Positions 1 through 10,920 of a DNA stretch of 64,000 nucleotides are shown in pieces. The notes below the pieces were generated by a model. That model was not told the DNA's origin. It ran no database searches and saw only the letters and a list, made by a program, of their open reading frames with translations. Origin of the DNA: Sarcophilus harrisii. Taxonomy: Eukaryota > Chordata > Mammalia > Dasyuromorphia > Dasyuridae. The DNA is taken from positions 672,361,087 to 672,425,086 of the forward strand of contig NC_045426.1 of the NCBI RefSeq assembly GCF_902635505.1, given 5' to 3'. Each line of letters starts with the position of its first letter. The first letter of the stretch is position 1. Made by a program: the position numbers and the translations under genes.

Positions 1-3000
1 GGAAAATTAATGTGTGAAATAATTTCATTGGGTTTTGTAATCCTAGTCCCCCATGATGTCTCATAATTGAGATGTTAACGATATTATAAATGGTTTGGTT
101 TTAAAACTTTTTTGGTCTTCTCCATTTTCTTATTTTCTTAGTCTCTCATTCAGTTTTATAAGCACTTAAAAAGATGTATTTTATAAATGAACTTAAAATA
201 GAACAAATATACCGTTTGTGTATATTGGAGTAGTATCACTCTTGTAGCATTGGCTGTATAATTTCGCCTCTGGTCTTGAATTTTTATCAGTCTGGGACAT
301 CAAATTTGAAAATTCTCACACCCTTCCCTCTTCCCAGTTGTTTAACCACCATGGTACAGTAGATAAAGGAGCTCCTCCCTATGTTTGTAGTCTTGGCAGT
401 GCTTTGAGTGAAGACACAAAAGCAACATATCAATTGTGCGAATGATATGGAATTTAGAAGGAATAGCCAATGTGTTGGATAACAAAATTGGGATCTGCAA
501 AAATTAGATGGGCTTAATGATACTTTCTTTATCCATTTGATGAAGCCAATTTTTTGTGATGTGTTGTAGAAAGAGTTGTAGTTTTGGGGACAAAGAAGAC
601 GTCTAGATAGTATTAATTCTAGTCACTTATTCTCCTTGCTTATAAAAGTGGCTAATAAATGGGTTGTGGAAAATTGAATGTGAAAGTACTTTGTAACAAA
701 AGACTATACAAATGTGAGGTGGTATTGAGAATGGCATTTTCCTTTTTGTTACACTGTTACTGTTCAACTAAGATGCATCATTTACTACTTTGATATAGTT
801 TGTTTGCATTGAATTTTTCTTTTTAAGGAATGGGAATGGAAGGCATGGGATTTGGAATAAACAAAATGGGAGGTAAGAAATTCTTAATATAACCAGTATT
901 TGTGTGATCTTTTATCTTCCCTCCCTAGCTCAATCTTAGCACCCTCTGTGAACTTTTGAGTTTGAGTCTAAGAACTACCTTTTCCCCCTGACATTAGTTC
1001 AGCAGGCCCCCTTATACCTGTGGTATGAGAACCCGTACGGTAGGTAACATACTTGTTTCCAAAGGCGCAAACACCGTGCTGGTCAATTCCCAGCTGGAAG
1101 CATATGAAAGTGTCGTTTTCCCCAATTAGTGTCAATGGCTCCCTAGCAGTGAGATTAAAGGTTTCATTTTAATTTCAGGCATGGAGGGCCCCTTTGGTGG
1201 TGGCGGCATGGAAAACATGGGTCGGTTTGGATCTGGCATGAACATGGGCCGAATGAGTGGTGAGGATCTGGTTGCTATAGTATTTAGACTCCAGTCTTCT
1301 GTTTTGAGATGGAAGACCCAGCTTGGTGCAAAGCAATATTTTCCCCCAAAAGAACTATTAGTAAAACCACTTTCCACTTCCACTCTGCCGCTAAACCAAC
1401 AAAGGCTTTGTAAACATAGATATGTACTAGATTTTCTAAATCAGGAAGTGCAATGTATATTTATTTTAGGTGCTGTCTTTGGTTTTCCAGGCTTAACAGA
1501 AATTCCCCAACCAATTATAAAGCTTTCAGATGATTGTCTTAAACAGAAAAAAATGCCTTGTGGTTAAATTTCAGCCAATAGTTTTAAGTTCTTTTAAAAG
1601 CTGTATGTAAAGTGTAACTGCAATGTGAAAAAAACTTCAACAAAACTCCATTTTCATTCGGATGATAAATTCATATAGAGAGAGTTATCTTCCCTAAAAC
1701 ATAATTATTCCATGATAATTAAAACATGATTAACTACTTAAGGGCTTCAAAAAGTAGATCTGAGAATAAGTAGATCTATTCTTCTCAAGCCAATGTGAAA
1801 AAAAATTGCCACCAGTGAAGTTCTTGTTTTCTGGAATGTGGAAGTAGCAGAGTATGTGACTTTTAAAAATTCCTTTCAATCCAACTTTTAGAGCTGATAG
1901 TGAATTTTTAACTCAAATAGACTGTCAGGGTGCCTGGGTTTGGAGTGGGTCATAAAAGCTTATCTAAATTAATGCTTCTCAGTTGTGTGACCTGGCAGAA
2001 TTTCTTGACTTCACTGAATTTCAATTTATCCATCTCTAAAATGGTGGTAATATTTATATTTTCTAGTGCTTAGGATTAATAAGATAATGTCTGTAAAGTA
2101 CTCTCTAAAGGTTAGCTGCCACCATTTTTTAGCATATGAAAGACAGTATGGTTTTTATTTAAGAGTTTTGAAAGACAAAGCCATTGAAAATATCATAAAA
2201 GGTTCTACAAAGGAAGAAAGACTGAGATGAAAGTGGTGTGGGGTGTTTTTTTTGTTTGTTTGTTTGTTTTTTAATGTCTTTATTAACCAGTAAAGGTTTA
2301 GAGAGTTGAAATAGGAATGTGTATGTCTGCAAAGCAAATGCAGCAGAATAAATGCCAAGTTGTGAACCTTTCAATATGAAATATTGCCAATATACATATT
2401 ATTTATATTTTAATACAGCTGTAATTGATGTGTGATTCCTCTTTAGTCAGTGACTTTAGAATTCACCTATAAATTTAGGTAGATAACTAGGCTAATGAAA
2501 ATTTAAGCCAAATAGAAGATGAAATGGTTAAGTTATAATTCCCAGACTGAGTGGCTAAGTTGATAGTATTATTATAATATAAGTATAATAGTATATTACT
2601 ACTCTGTGCTAAGAGAATGGCCAGCTGATTAAAGTCAACCTGATTGTAAATAAGGACAGGATTGTATGTCAAATCTTGTTGTAACAGGTACTCTAATGCC
2701 AGCTTCTGTATTGGCTGAAAAGTTTCCAAATCTCAGATGGGAAAAAAAGATAGGCTCATTTAGAGTTGTGTTAATTCATCGATGGCCTGCTGCTTCAGAG
2801 AGGGAATAATCTAAAATTGCAGCTCTCAGTAAGAGCTAGTGATTGGCAGTCAGGGAGTGTTTTATGTCCATTATTTCCATTGGTCCTTGAAACATCTCTC
2901 TAAAGGAAGCAGAATAATGCATTGTTATCCTCTTTTTATAAATGATGAAGGTTGAAGTCCCAGATTCTTTCCTTTCTGCCATGTCTACCCTTTTAGTGGG

Positions 3001-6000
3001 TGAGCCATCAGATATTTATTCAGAAGATTGGGATTGGGTTGCTGACTAGATGTCAATTAAAACAAATTCGCCTTCTCTGCCTTTGGAATATTTCTTAAGT
3101 GGACAAGAATTCCTATACATTGGAGAGGTATTCATGAAATGTTGTGAGCCTCTCTGGAGAAACTATTCAAGAAATAAGGATGAGAAAGAGAATTGCTTAT
3201 GGAGGAAATAATCTTTGGGGTATGCCTCAAACTTAGGCTAGGAAGTTTCTAACTCCTAAGGTGATCTTTCCACAGAAATGGATCGAGGAATGGGTGGAGG
3301 ATTTGAGAGAGACTTTGCACGGAATGAGATGGGAATGGCTCGAAGTTTTGGAGAACCTCTTGGCAGGGGAATGGGTAAGAAACCATTTGAATCTTATCAG
3401 TTAAAACAAGCTTTTAGAATAGGTTTGGAAAGCAGTCTGTTAGCATAATAATTTAAGACTTCTAATTGTGTGCCCCCTTAGTTTTGAGTATTCTAAAATT
3501 ACTAAGGTACTGCAAGGTGTTTTGTTTTTTTCCCTAACATGTTATAAAAACATGTAGTTTATTTAACCTTCTTTTACTTATATTAATCACTATTGTCATT
3601 TTTCATTGGTGTCTGTAATACAGGAATCCTATTTAGTTTCCATTTAATTTTAGTGTACTCTTACCATGGGCAATTTTAAGATCTTAGGGAAAAGTTTTTT
3701 TTAACTGTTTTTTTTTTTTTTGGCCTTTAATGCCCTAAATGACACTGCATTCTCAATTCCCATATTTCTAATTGATTTAGAAGGCCATTGGTGATAAACC
3801 TTTTAAATTTAATTCTCAAATTGGTTGAATAACATGTTTTTGAAAATATGAACTCTTAGCACAGAAGCAATGTATGATTTATTTTTAAACCAGATTCCCG
3901 TCTTTTGGACTCCCTGCCAACATCTGATCATTTAATTATGGTAAGGGAATCAGCCAGGGGTGTAGGAGATAAAGGAAGGGTTGTTCCAAAGTGTAGAGTT
4001 GAATTTAATTTATCTGCATTATTGTGCAGTGAGATGCATAATACTAGTGAGGCCTGGCATAAGGAAGATTCATCTTCCTGGTTTCAAACCAGACCTCATA
4101 CTGGCTGTATGACCCTAAGCAAGTCACTTAATTTTGTTGCCTCAATTTCCTCATCTATAAAATGAACTGGAAAAAGAAATGGCAAACCACTGTATTATCT
4201 TTGCCAAGAAAACCCCAAATTAGTTTATGAAGAGTCGGACATAACTAAAAAGCAATTGAACAAAAACAGATTTACTTTATCAATATTGGATACTTTAGTC
4301 TTAAAATTGTCTTTCCAACTTGTCAAAAAATATTTAGCACTAGCAGAGTAACAAATTGGATCTCTTAAATCAAGAGACCTTAAAAGAGGGATTTTATTTG
4401 ATAAATTGAAAGTTGGTTAGTTCGCCTTCCTTTGTTATGGAGTGATTTGGGATCGTTAAACATCTCTCTTCTCTGCTCCTGTTTCCTACGTTTTTTCCCA
4501 AGGAAGCCACAGTTTTATCACTTTCCTTTTAAAAACAGGGTAGATAGAGTATCCCTTCATTCGCCACTCCAAAACCCCTAATACTTAGCCCTGTTTTTTC
4601 TTGTTTTAGGTGGTGGTGGTGGCAGTGTACCAGGAATCGAGAGGATGGGCCCTGGGATTGACCGCATAGGTGGTGCTGGGATGGAAAGAATGGGTTCTGG
4701 CCTAGGCCATGGGATGGATAGAGTAGGGTCTGAGATGGAGAGAATGGGCCTTGTCATGGATCGTATGGGGTCAACTGTAGAGAGAATGGGGTCAGGAATA
4801 GAACGAATGGGTCCCCTTGGCATAGACCACATGACTACAAGCATTGAAAGGATGGGCCAAACTATGGATAGGATAGGTTCAGGTGTAGAAAGAATGGGGG
4901 CTGGCATGGGTTTTGGTATTGAGAGAATGGCTGCTCCTATAGACCGTGTTGGCTCAACTATAGAGAGGATGGGATCAGGTGTGGATCGCATGGGCACCAC
5001 CATGGATCGCATGGGTCTAAGTATGGATCGTATGGTGCCTGCTGGCATGGGAACTGGCATAGATCGCATGGGCCCAGTTATGGATCGAATGTCTACTGGT
5101 TTGGACCGTATGGGTGCCAATAACATGGAGCGTATGGGATTGGACCGTATGGGTGCCAATAACATAGAGCGCATGGGATTGGACCGTATGGGTGCCAATA
5201 ACATAGAGAGAATGGGTCCCACTATGGGACCAGCCCTAGGTTCAGGAATGGAGCGCATGGGACTTGCCATGGGAGGTAGCTTTGACCGAGCTATGGAAAT
5301 GGATAGGGGAAATTTTGGAGGCAGTTTTGCAGGGTCTTTTGGAGGTGCTGGTGGCCACGTGCCTGGGGTTGCTCGAAAAGCCTGCCAGATATTTGTGAGA
5401 AACGTAAGTCTACTTTTTTTTCTCCCTACTCTTGCCTTATATTTTTCAAGTCAAAAATTCAGGAAACTTTCTGTAATCCAGTATCATGCAATCGAGACAT
5501 AACCGATTTTTAGTAATGTATGTTAAATCTGAATATTTTTCAATCAATCAAATTTACTTTTAGGTGTAATGCTTATATTACTATATGAACTACATCTGGA
5601 CCAACTGATATTAAAATGAAATCAGTGATTAAGTCAAGTTCACAAATTCCTGTCTTCTCTAACATCCTAGAATTCATCATCAGACTGGCACAATGAATTA
5701 AATTAAGTAGTTCTACAAAGTATTTTCTCTGGTAGGCATTGTGTCAGGGATAAAGGTTGTGCTAACTTGAAAAACAATTTGAGATTCTTTATAGAACCTT
5801 GTAATTTCATTGGGAAAAAGGATTTTTAAAAATCCTATAGATAATTTTTGAACTAGTGAGGTTTTGTGTGGCTTCCATCCTTGCAAAGAAGAAAGGGAGG
5901 TGTGATTCATTCTCCTATCTTTGAGGTCATTTTAATTTTGATTTCTTGACTTACAGTTTTGATTTGCTTTTTCCATTTACATTGTATATGTTTTCCTGAT

Positions 6001-9000
6001 TCTTTTCACTTAATTTTACATCAGCAAATTTCATGTTAATTTTCCCTTCTATTAGTGGAACATTTCTTATAGTACAGTAATGGTGATGTTAGATACAGCC
6101 ATTCCTACAGCAAAAATTTCCAGTATCATTTGCTTACACAGTTTGTGTACAATTTGTTTAGTGATTCCCCAATTGGTAGGAGGTCTGCCTTTAAAAAAAA
6201 AAAAAAAAAAAAAAAAACTGCTATAAATATTTCATCTATTTAAAGACTTTCATTTTCAACTATATTAAAATTGTTCTAATTAACCTTCACAAGAATCAGA
6301 TAAGTGCTCTTTTTGTGCTTTGTTTCCTGCCTATTCCCTAAGGAAATAGGAATCTAGTAAGCTCTAGTTTTTTCTCATTAGCCCTTGACACTCTTGATCA
6401 GATTCATGGGCACACTGCTCCATGGGGAGATTTAGCAGTATAACAGTGATAGCTATCCTCTATTCTATCCTCCCAAATAATCTACAGCCAAGCTTGTAAC
6501 TGATTTGTGAAGTTAGTTGATGTGGGTGTGTTTAAATAATAAACTCTCAGACTAAGTGGCAGCATGTTTTGCTTTTCTTTCTTAGTCATTCACTTCAATA
6601 CTTTTTTTTTTTTTTTTGGTAGTTTGACTTTTTTTTTTTATTATTTTTATTATTACAGCTTTTTATTTACAAGTTACATGCATGGGTAATTTTATAGCAT
6701 TGACAATTGCCAAACCTTTTGTTACAATTTTTCCTCTCCTCCCCCAGATGGTTGATCACTACATGTTAAATATGTTAAAGTATAAATTAAATACAATATA
6801 AGTATACATGTCCAAATAGTTATTTTTCAGCAAATACTTCTGACACAAGAATCAGCAAGGGAATTTTTGTAATTGTAGTATTAAAAGACACTTCATTGAC
6901 CAAATAATGCAACTCATGTCTGACAAGGGATCATTCATCCTCTGCTTAAAGATTGCCAATAAAAGGAAACCTCCTTCCTCCCCACTCCTTCCTTTTGCAG
7001 GAGTGTTAGTAAAGGAATATTAACTAAAGTAGCTCACTGGACTGTTTTCATGTTTAATCAAAAATCTTTTAACCTTAAAATCAGTGCCATATTGGCTTCT
7101 CTCTAATAAGCAATATTTTTAATGTTGGAAATTATTTTATTGAAACATTTTGAGATTTTTTTTTATGGTCTACATAACTGTAGTCTCTTAATTGACAGTG
7201 TGGTGTTTTTTTTTTTGTTTGTTTGTTTTCATCTTCAGCTCCCATTTGACTTTACATGGAAAATGCTAAAAGACAAATTCAATGAATGTGGTAAGTGTTT
7301 TAAGATTTTGATAAGCATGTTTCAAGGTTATGTGAAACCTTAGGATTTGGGAATAAAAAAATTGTTTTGGAGGGAAATCAATGGTGTCTGTTAAGATCCA
7401 TCTGTTGTGAGATGGTTCGTGGTAGTTGGAATTTTCCTTCTTTTGTAAAACCGGAGAATTTGTATAAAATACTTCGTAAACACTGGAAACCTCCTCACCA
7501 CTTGGCTCTGATCCAGCTTTTTATGCCATCTAGTAAGCATTCCTTAGTAGTACCTCCATGAGTCTCTCAAGAATCCTGGTGGTACTGAAAGCCCAGCTAG
7601 TTTGATGCATGCTTTCTACCTTTCTCCTGCCACTCCAGCTTCTCAACATTCAAAATCTTCCTTCCCATAACAGAATTAGCAGCATGGAGTGCATTTTTGT
7701 TGCCATCAGACTTGCTGGTCCTGTGTGAAAGTTGCCAGTGATTGATTCACTGGATTAACACTTTGATGCAAAGGGTTTGAACATTGGCAGATGTGGTACT
7801 ATCAAAGTAATTTAAGAGAAGCTTTTGTGCCTTCCCAGGCATCTGGTTAGAAGGTGCCTAGTATCCTTTTCTTCCTTGGCATCTATTAGATAAAGCCTTT
7901 CACAGTAGCTTTATCTTTCTCCTCTAGTTGTTTTGAGCCTGAAGACTGCCCGTTCTTTCTTTTCTTAGAGTCCCCAGCAGTTATTAGTAAATGCTTGTGT
8001 TGACCCTTATCCATATTCTAGCTGATTCAATCCTTATTCTACATATACATAGTAGTTTTGCACTAGCCTCTCCTGAGTAAGCTTTTAGCATGCTCTCCTT
8101 GTCTTAATCTTTCCCTATGATATTTTCTACCCATCTTGAACTATTTAACACTTCCCTTGTTCTTTGTCTCAGATGCATATTGTTAGTTTATTAATGTTTT
8201 ATTTTTATATCATCTCCAAATTTTCTCAATGCTGTTTCATTTGTATCCATCTGCAGCCAACAATTTTGCAGTGGTCTGTGTTAAAGTACTTAATAAAATT
8301 TTATCCAGAGACTGGCTCTGTCAGCTGACATTCATCTTCCTGAAGTTTTTCCTCTGTCATTCCAAACTCATTCTTTGGTTTTTCAGGTCTCCCTTTCTTA
8401 CAATCTTGTGGGCTTAAAGAAGGTTCCTTCTGCCTTCCACCCCCAGTTCTTAGCACTTGGCATTGATGAGCAGATCTGGACAAGATTCTGTTAATCATGC
8501 CTAGGTGATTGTAAATAATTAGCCTATCACAGCTTTATTTAAAGGGGCTAATCATTTAAAATTAACTTTGTCTTTTGTAGATTGTGGGTATTTGCATGAC
8601 AAACATTTGTTCTGCAAAGAGGATTTTTAAAATTCTTTAGATCTAGTAAATTTGCTTTGCTCAGTCATTTAAGAATACTGATACTAAAGGTGACAAAATT
8701 ATTGATATTGAGACATTCTTAACAGTAGATGAGTTTATTTTTTCTTAAATCTCAACTAATTGATTGTGGCCAATTGGATTCTAGTTTATGCATCGTGGAC
8801 ATATTTGATAACTAGACAGATCAACTTTTACATTGATTTGATAGAGCTTTGTAATAATTGACCTATCATTAAAGTTCCTTGAGCAGTTCAGTAAATAACG
8901 TGAAACATGTATAAAATGCCAATTAAGGGAAAAACATCTAAAGCCTTTGAGATGAACTCTGATTGGGAATTGTTGAGCGTTATACAACATTTCCTAAAGC

Positions 9001-9710
9001 CTAAAGAGTATAGCTGGTAGCCAGCTTTTTGATGGATTTACAAATATTGTAGACATGTTAGAAGAGGAACAGCAGGTCAGCTATTTAACATTTTAAAAGA
9101 ATTCATGTTCTATTGTCAGTGTGGCAGAATTTGAAAGGAATTATTTCTGTGAGTTTATTGCTCATAATCCAGCAAGTGTTCTGGACTTAGTGGACTCCCA
9201 GAAAGCTGGGGACATGGGACTTTGTCATGGGTCTGGTGGTCTGATCCATTTTTGCTCTTTTCTCTTCCTCTGTTCAGGTCATGTGTTGTATGCAGACATC
9301 AAGATGGAGAATGGCAAATCCAAGGGTTGTGGCGTGGTTAAGTTTGAGTCCCCAGAGGTGGCAGAGAGAGCCTGCCGGATGATGAATGGGATAAAACTCA
9401 GTGGCAGAGAGATTGATGTACGAATTGATAGAAATGCCTAAGCAGTTGCCTTTTTTTTTTTTAACATCAATACCAGACTTCCAAATTTGTATTTTGTTTT
9501 CTTGTTAACCATTTTAATTTGTTGGCTGGATGTATAAAGATGTTAAAATTCAGTTGCTTTCTGGGGTGATTTTAATTACTTTTTTAATGACTGGGATTCC
9601 ATTTGACTGTTTGCATTGAGATTGCAATGTATGCAATTTTTTTTGTAGTTGTGGCATCTTGTTGACATTACGACTTTGATAATAAATACCAGTTACTGAA
9701 AGCCTCTTAA
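1..9710 (+). CDS. HNRNPM: HNRNPM, 3' part of the gene (six coding exons plus 3' UTR)
   Basis: Heterogeneous nuclear ribonucleoprotein M binds pre-mRNA in the nucleus and regulates alternative splicing. Coding exons seen, all with AG/GT borders and matching phases: 828-872, 1179-1259, 3276-3374, 4610-5403, 7239-7290 and 9278-9441 (stop TAA 9439-9441). They encode the end of the Gly/Met-rich linker, the repeat region and the C-terminal RRM3 (PFDFTWKMLKDKFNECG, then YADIKMENGKSKGCGVVKFE, ending REIDVRIDRNA), nearly identical to the human protein. RRM1, RRM2 and the promoter lie left of the window. Introns hold ordinary intron DNA with a SINE at 4.0-4.3 kb and L1 pieces at 5.9-6.9 kb; I see nothing specific in 1-827, 1260-3275 or 7291-9277. 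The next gene, PRAM1, is convergent, as in human. Identity is very secure; exon choice in the linker is discussed separately. Confidence 0.97.
828..872 (+). CDS. HNRNPM: HNRNPM exon: linker segment GMGMEGMGFGINKMGG
   Basis: A 45-base exon after a pyrimidine-rich stretch ending TTTTAAG and before GTAAGAAA. It starts in phase 1 (two bases complete a Gly codon) and encodes MGMEGMGFGINKMG, almost the same as human GMEGIGFGINKMGG. The single leftover G joins the exon at 1179. Confidence 0.93.
1179..1259 (+). CDS. HNRNPM: HNRNPM exon: linker segment MEGPFGGGG ... GMNMGRMS
   Basis: An 81-base exon (acceptor TTTCAG, donor GTGAGG) encoding MEGPFGGGGMENMGRF and GSGMNMGRMS. It agrees with human up to GMNMGR. 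After that the human reference isoform, as I remember it, reads INEILSNALKRGEIIAKQ; here the exon ends MS and splices in phase to the exon at 3276. An open frame runs through the donor to 1567 but is intronic. Confidence 0.93.
3276..3374 (+). CDS. HNRNPM: HNRNPM exon: MYEF2-like linker segment
   Basis: A 99-base exon with acceptor CCACAG and donor GTAAGA, in the same phase as its neighbours (so it can be skipped without breaking the frame). It encodes EMDRGMGGGFERDF, then ARNEMGMARSFGEPLGRGMG. It lines up with the MYEF2 linker (ERDFGRGDIGINRGFGDSFGR by memory), the closest relative of HNRNPM, so it is probably an ancestral exon. Whether it is constitutive or a cassette cannot be told from DNA. 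Confidence 0.85.
4035..4268 (+). repeat. SINE with RTE/BovB-like tail
   Basis: CAAGTCACTTAATTTTG, TCATCTATAAAATGAACTGG, then GGCAAACCACTGTATTATCT and GAAGAGTCGGACATAACT. The last part is the RTE/BovB 3' end that marsupial SINEs carry. Inside an HNRNPM intron. Confidence 0.8.
4610..5403 (+). CDS. HNRNPM: HNRNPM exon: Met/Arg-rich hexapeptide repeat region and start of RRM3
   Basis: A 794-base exon encoding GGGGGSVPGIERMG through ARKACQIFVRN. I count 27 units of the pattern [ILMV]-[DE]-[RH]-[MIV], the number I remember for human. Many Glu units of human are Asp here (for example SMDRM, GIDRM, GLDRM), so charge is kept. Near the end a 39-base unit occurs three times in tandem (from 5101, 5140 and 5179), each sharing a 26-base identical core. 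The exon ends with the first strand of RRM3 (IFVRN). Donor GTAAGT. Confidence 0.96.
5930..6850 (-). repeat. L1 3' fragments, antisense
   Basis: 5930-6195 resembles an old L1 3' region on the minus strand, ending at an A-run. 6630-6850 is the reverse complement of the marsupial L1 3' end (ACATGCATGGGTAATTTTA, CCCCAGATGG, then CAATATAAGTATACATG). In between are T-rich and unplaced bases. Confidence 0.65.
7239..7290 (+). CDS. HNRNPM: HNRNPM exon: RRM3 helix 1
   Basis: A 52-base exon (acceptor CTTCAG, donor GTAAGT) encoding LPFDFTWKMLKDKFNECG, identical to human in this stretch. It begins in phase 0 and leaves one base for the last exon. Confidence 0.95.
9278..9441 (+). CDS. HNRNPM: HNRNPM last coding exon: RRM3 RNP1 and C terminus
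   Basis: The exon after TGTTCAG encodes HVLYADIKMENGKSKGCGVV (with the RNP1 motif KGCGVVKF) to EIDVRIDRNA and stop. Against human only one change is apparent (MMNGI for MMNGM). The open frame upstream from 9121 is intron. Confidence 0.96.
9442..9710 (+). terminator. HNRNPM: HNRNPM 3' UTR and poly(A) signal
   Basis: A short 3' UTR. The poly(A) signal AATAAA is at 9681-9686, followed after about 30 bases by a GT-rich stretch (TTGTTGTGAAG), so cleavage is expected near 9705. Confidence 0.8.
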
Positions 9711-10886
9711 CCTTGTTGTGAAGTCTGTTAGAAGTGTTCGTTATATTCTGAATCTCTGTCTTTGATATTGAATGATTTGTAATTCATAGTGTACTTGGAG
9801 CTGGCTGGGATTGTTAGATCATTTAGATCATTAAAGAGGTAAATAGAGGTTCTGATTATTATCGTTGCCATCAACTTTTTGAAGGTTTCCTGCTAGGACT
9901 CCCATCTTTCATCTCTCCCCCTTGTGGTGACTAGACTCACTACTTTTCACTGTCAGTATCTAGAATTTGGGCATCGAATTTTTAGACACGCCTCTTGCCT
10001 TTCACACTTACACCCATTCTTCACAGCAACAGTGACTGTAAAAGGCAAAAAGTTGAATTAAGAACCTTATTGGTTGGTCAGGTCACAGTTTAAGTTCTTA
10101 GATAGCTATAACTAGCTTCTCCCAATAGGGAACACCTCTTTCCAACTCTACATAGCCAATTTATTTTATAAAACTAGTTCCCTTGAGCAGATTCTTCAAG
10201 AAATCAGCCTCTCCCTCTTTCTGGTCTTGGCTTCAACTTTCTTTCGATAGATAAAACTCTTTTTGCTTGTCAACATTCCTTAGAACTGATTGAATGAATG
10301 TCCCATCCAGAGTTTCTACAAACTCCTGTTTAAACCAAGTTAGATGTATTTACCTACTAATTCCTTCTATGCTATAGGAGAGTATGAGTGAGATAACCTC
10401 TTGAAGTGTAAACTATTCATTCTCCCTTGCTTTTTCCCCTCTCTTCTGACCCAAATCTCTCCCTTCCACATCTCCCTGAAGGGAGAGGTCTAGGAGATGG
10501 GAACACAGAAGAAAGGAGAGAGCCACTTGAAGAGGTAATTTAATACAGTCAGTGTTCATGCATGAGAACAGTATAAACTGATGAGTTAAAAGCACATGAA
10601 GGAGAAACTTGTAGTTTTCTCTACCCACCACGTAGGAGACTGCCTAGTCCAAGTATTCTCTGCAAAGGAAGATGGGGCTCTACAGCCCTTCAGGTAGGTC
10701 AGTAGCTCCAAGTGCTTTTTATCCTAAAATTCCCTTGGGAGATTAGGGCTGGGTCAAAATCTCATCACCAGTCCCCTTTGCTACCCCAAGAGAACAAGGC
10801 TGGCTCAACCCAAGCCCTCATGCTGCCTTTCCCCCACAGATTTGGAACTGATAGCAGAAGCAAATCATGGTGGTCATGTACCTACC
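9711..10886. other. Space between HNRNPM and PRAM1 coding ends
   Basis: It probably holds the PRAM1 3' UTR (from 10886 down to about 10140 if the AATAAA at 10165-10160 is used). I see no further gene or clear repeat. Confidence 0.4.
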
Positions 10887-10920
10887 TTAGAAACTAACGT
10901 CGTCATATACTTCTGTCTCC
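10887..10920 (-). CDS. PRAM1: PRAM1 last coding exon, early C terminus
   Basis: After acceptor TTGACAG the frame reads ETEVYDDVSF and stops (TAA 10889-10887). Human reads ETEVYDDVDFC and continues for about a dozen residues. A donor-like GTAGGT follows right after the stop, so a 3' UTR intron is possible and the stop may mark a lineage-specific shortening. Confidence 0.8.

Noticed and set aside
4578-5270. A long minus-strand open frame with repeated MRSI/ILSI units
   Set aside because: It is the antisense of the HNRNPM repeat exon; the plus strand matches a known protein.
9121-9277. N-terminal extension of the last HNRNPM exon frame
   Set aside because: Intron sequence before a good acceptor; the protein match starts only at 9278.
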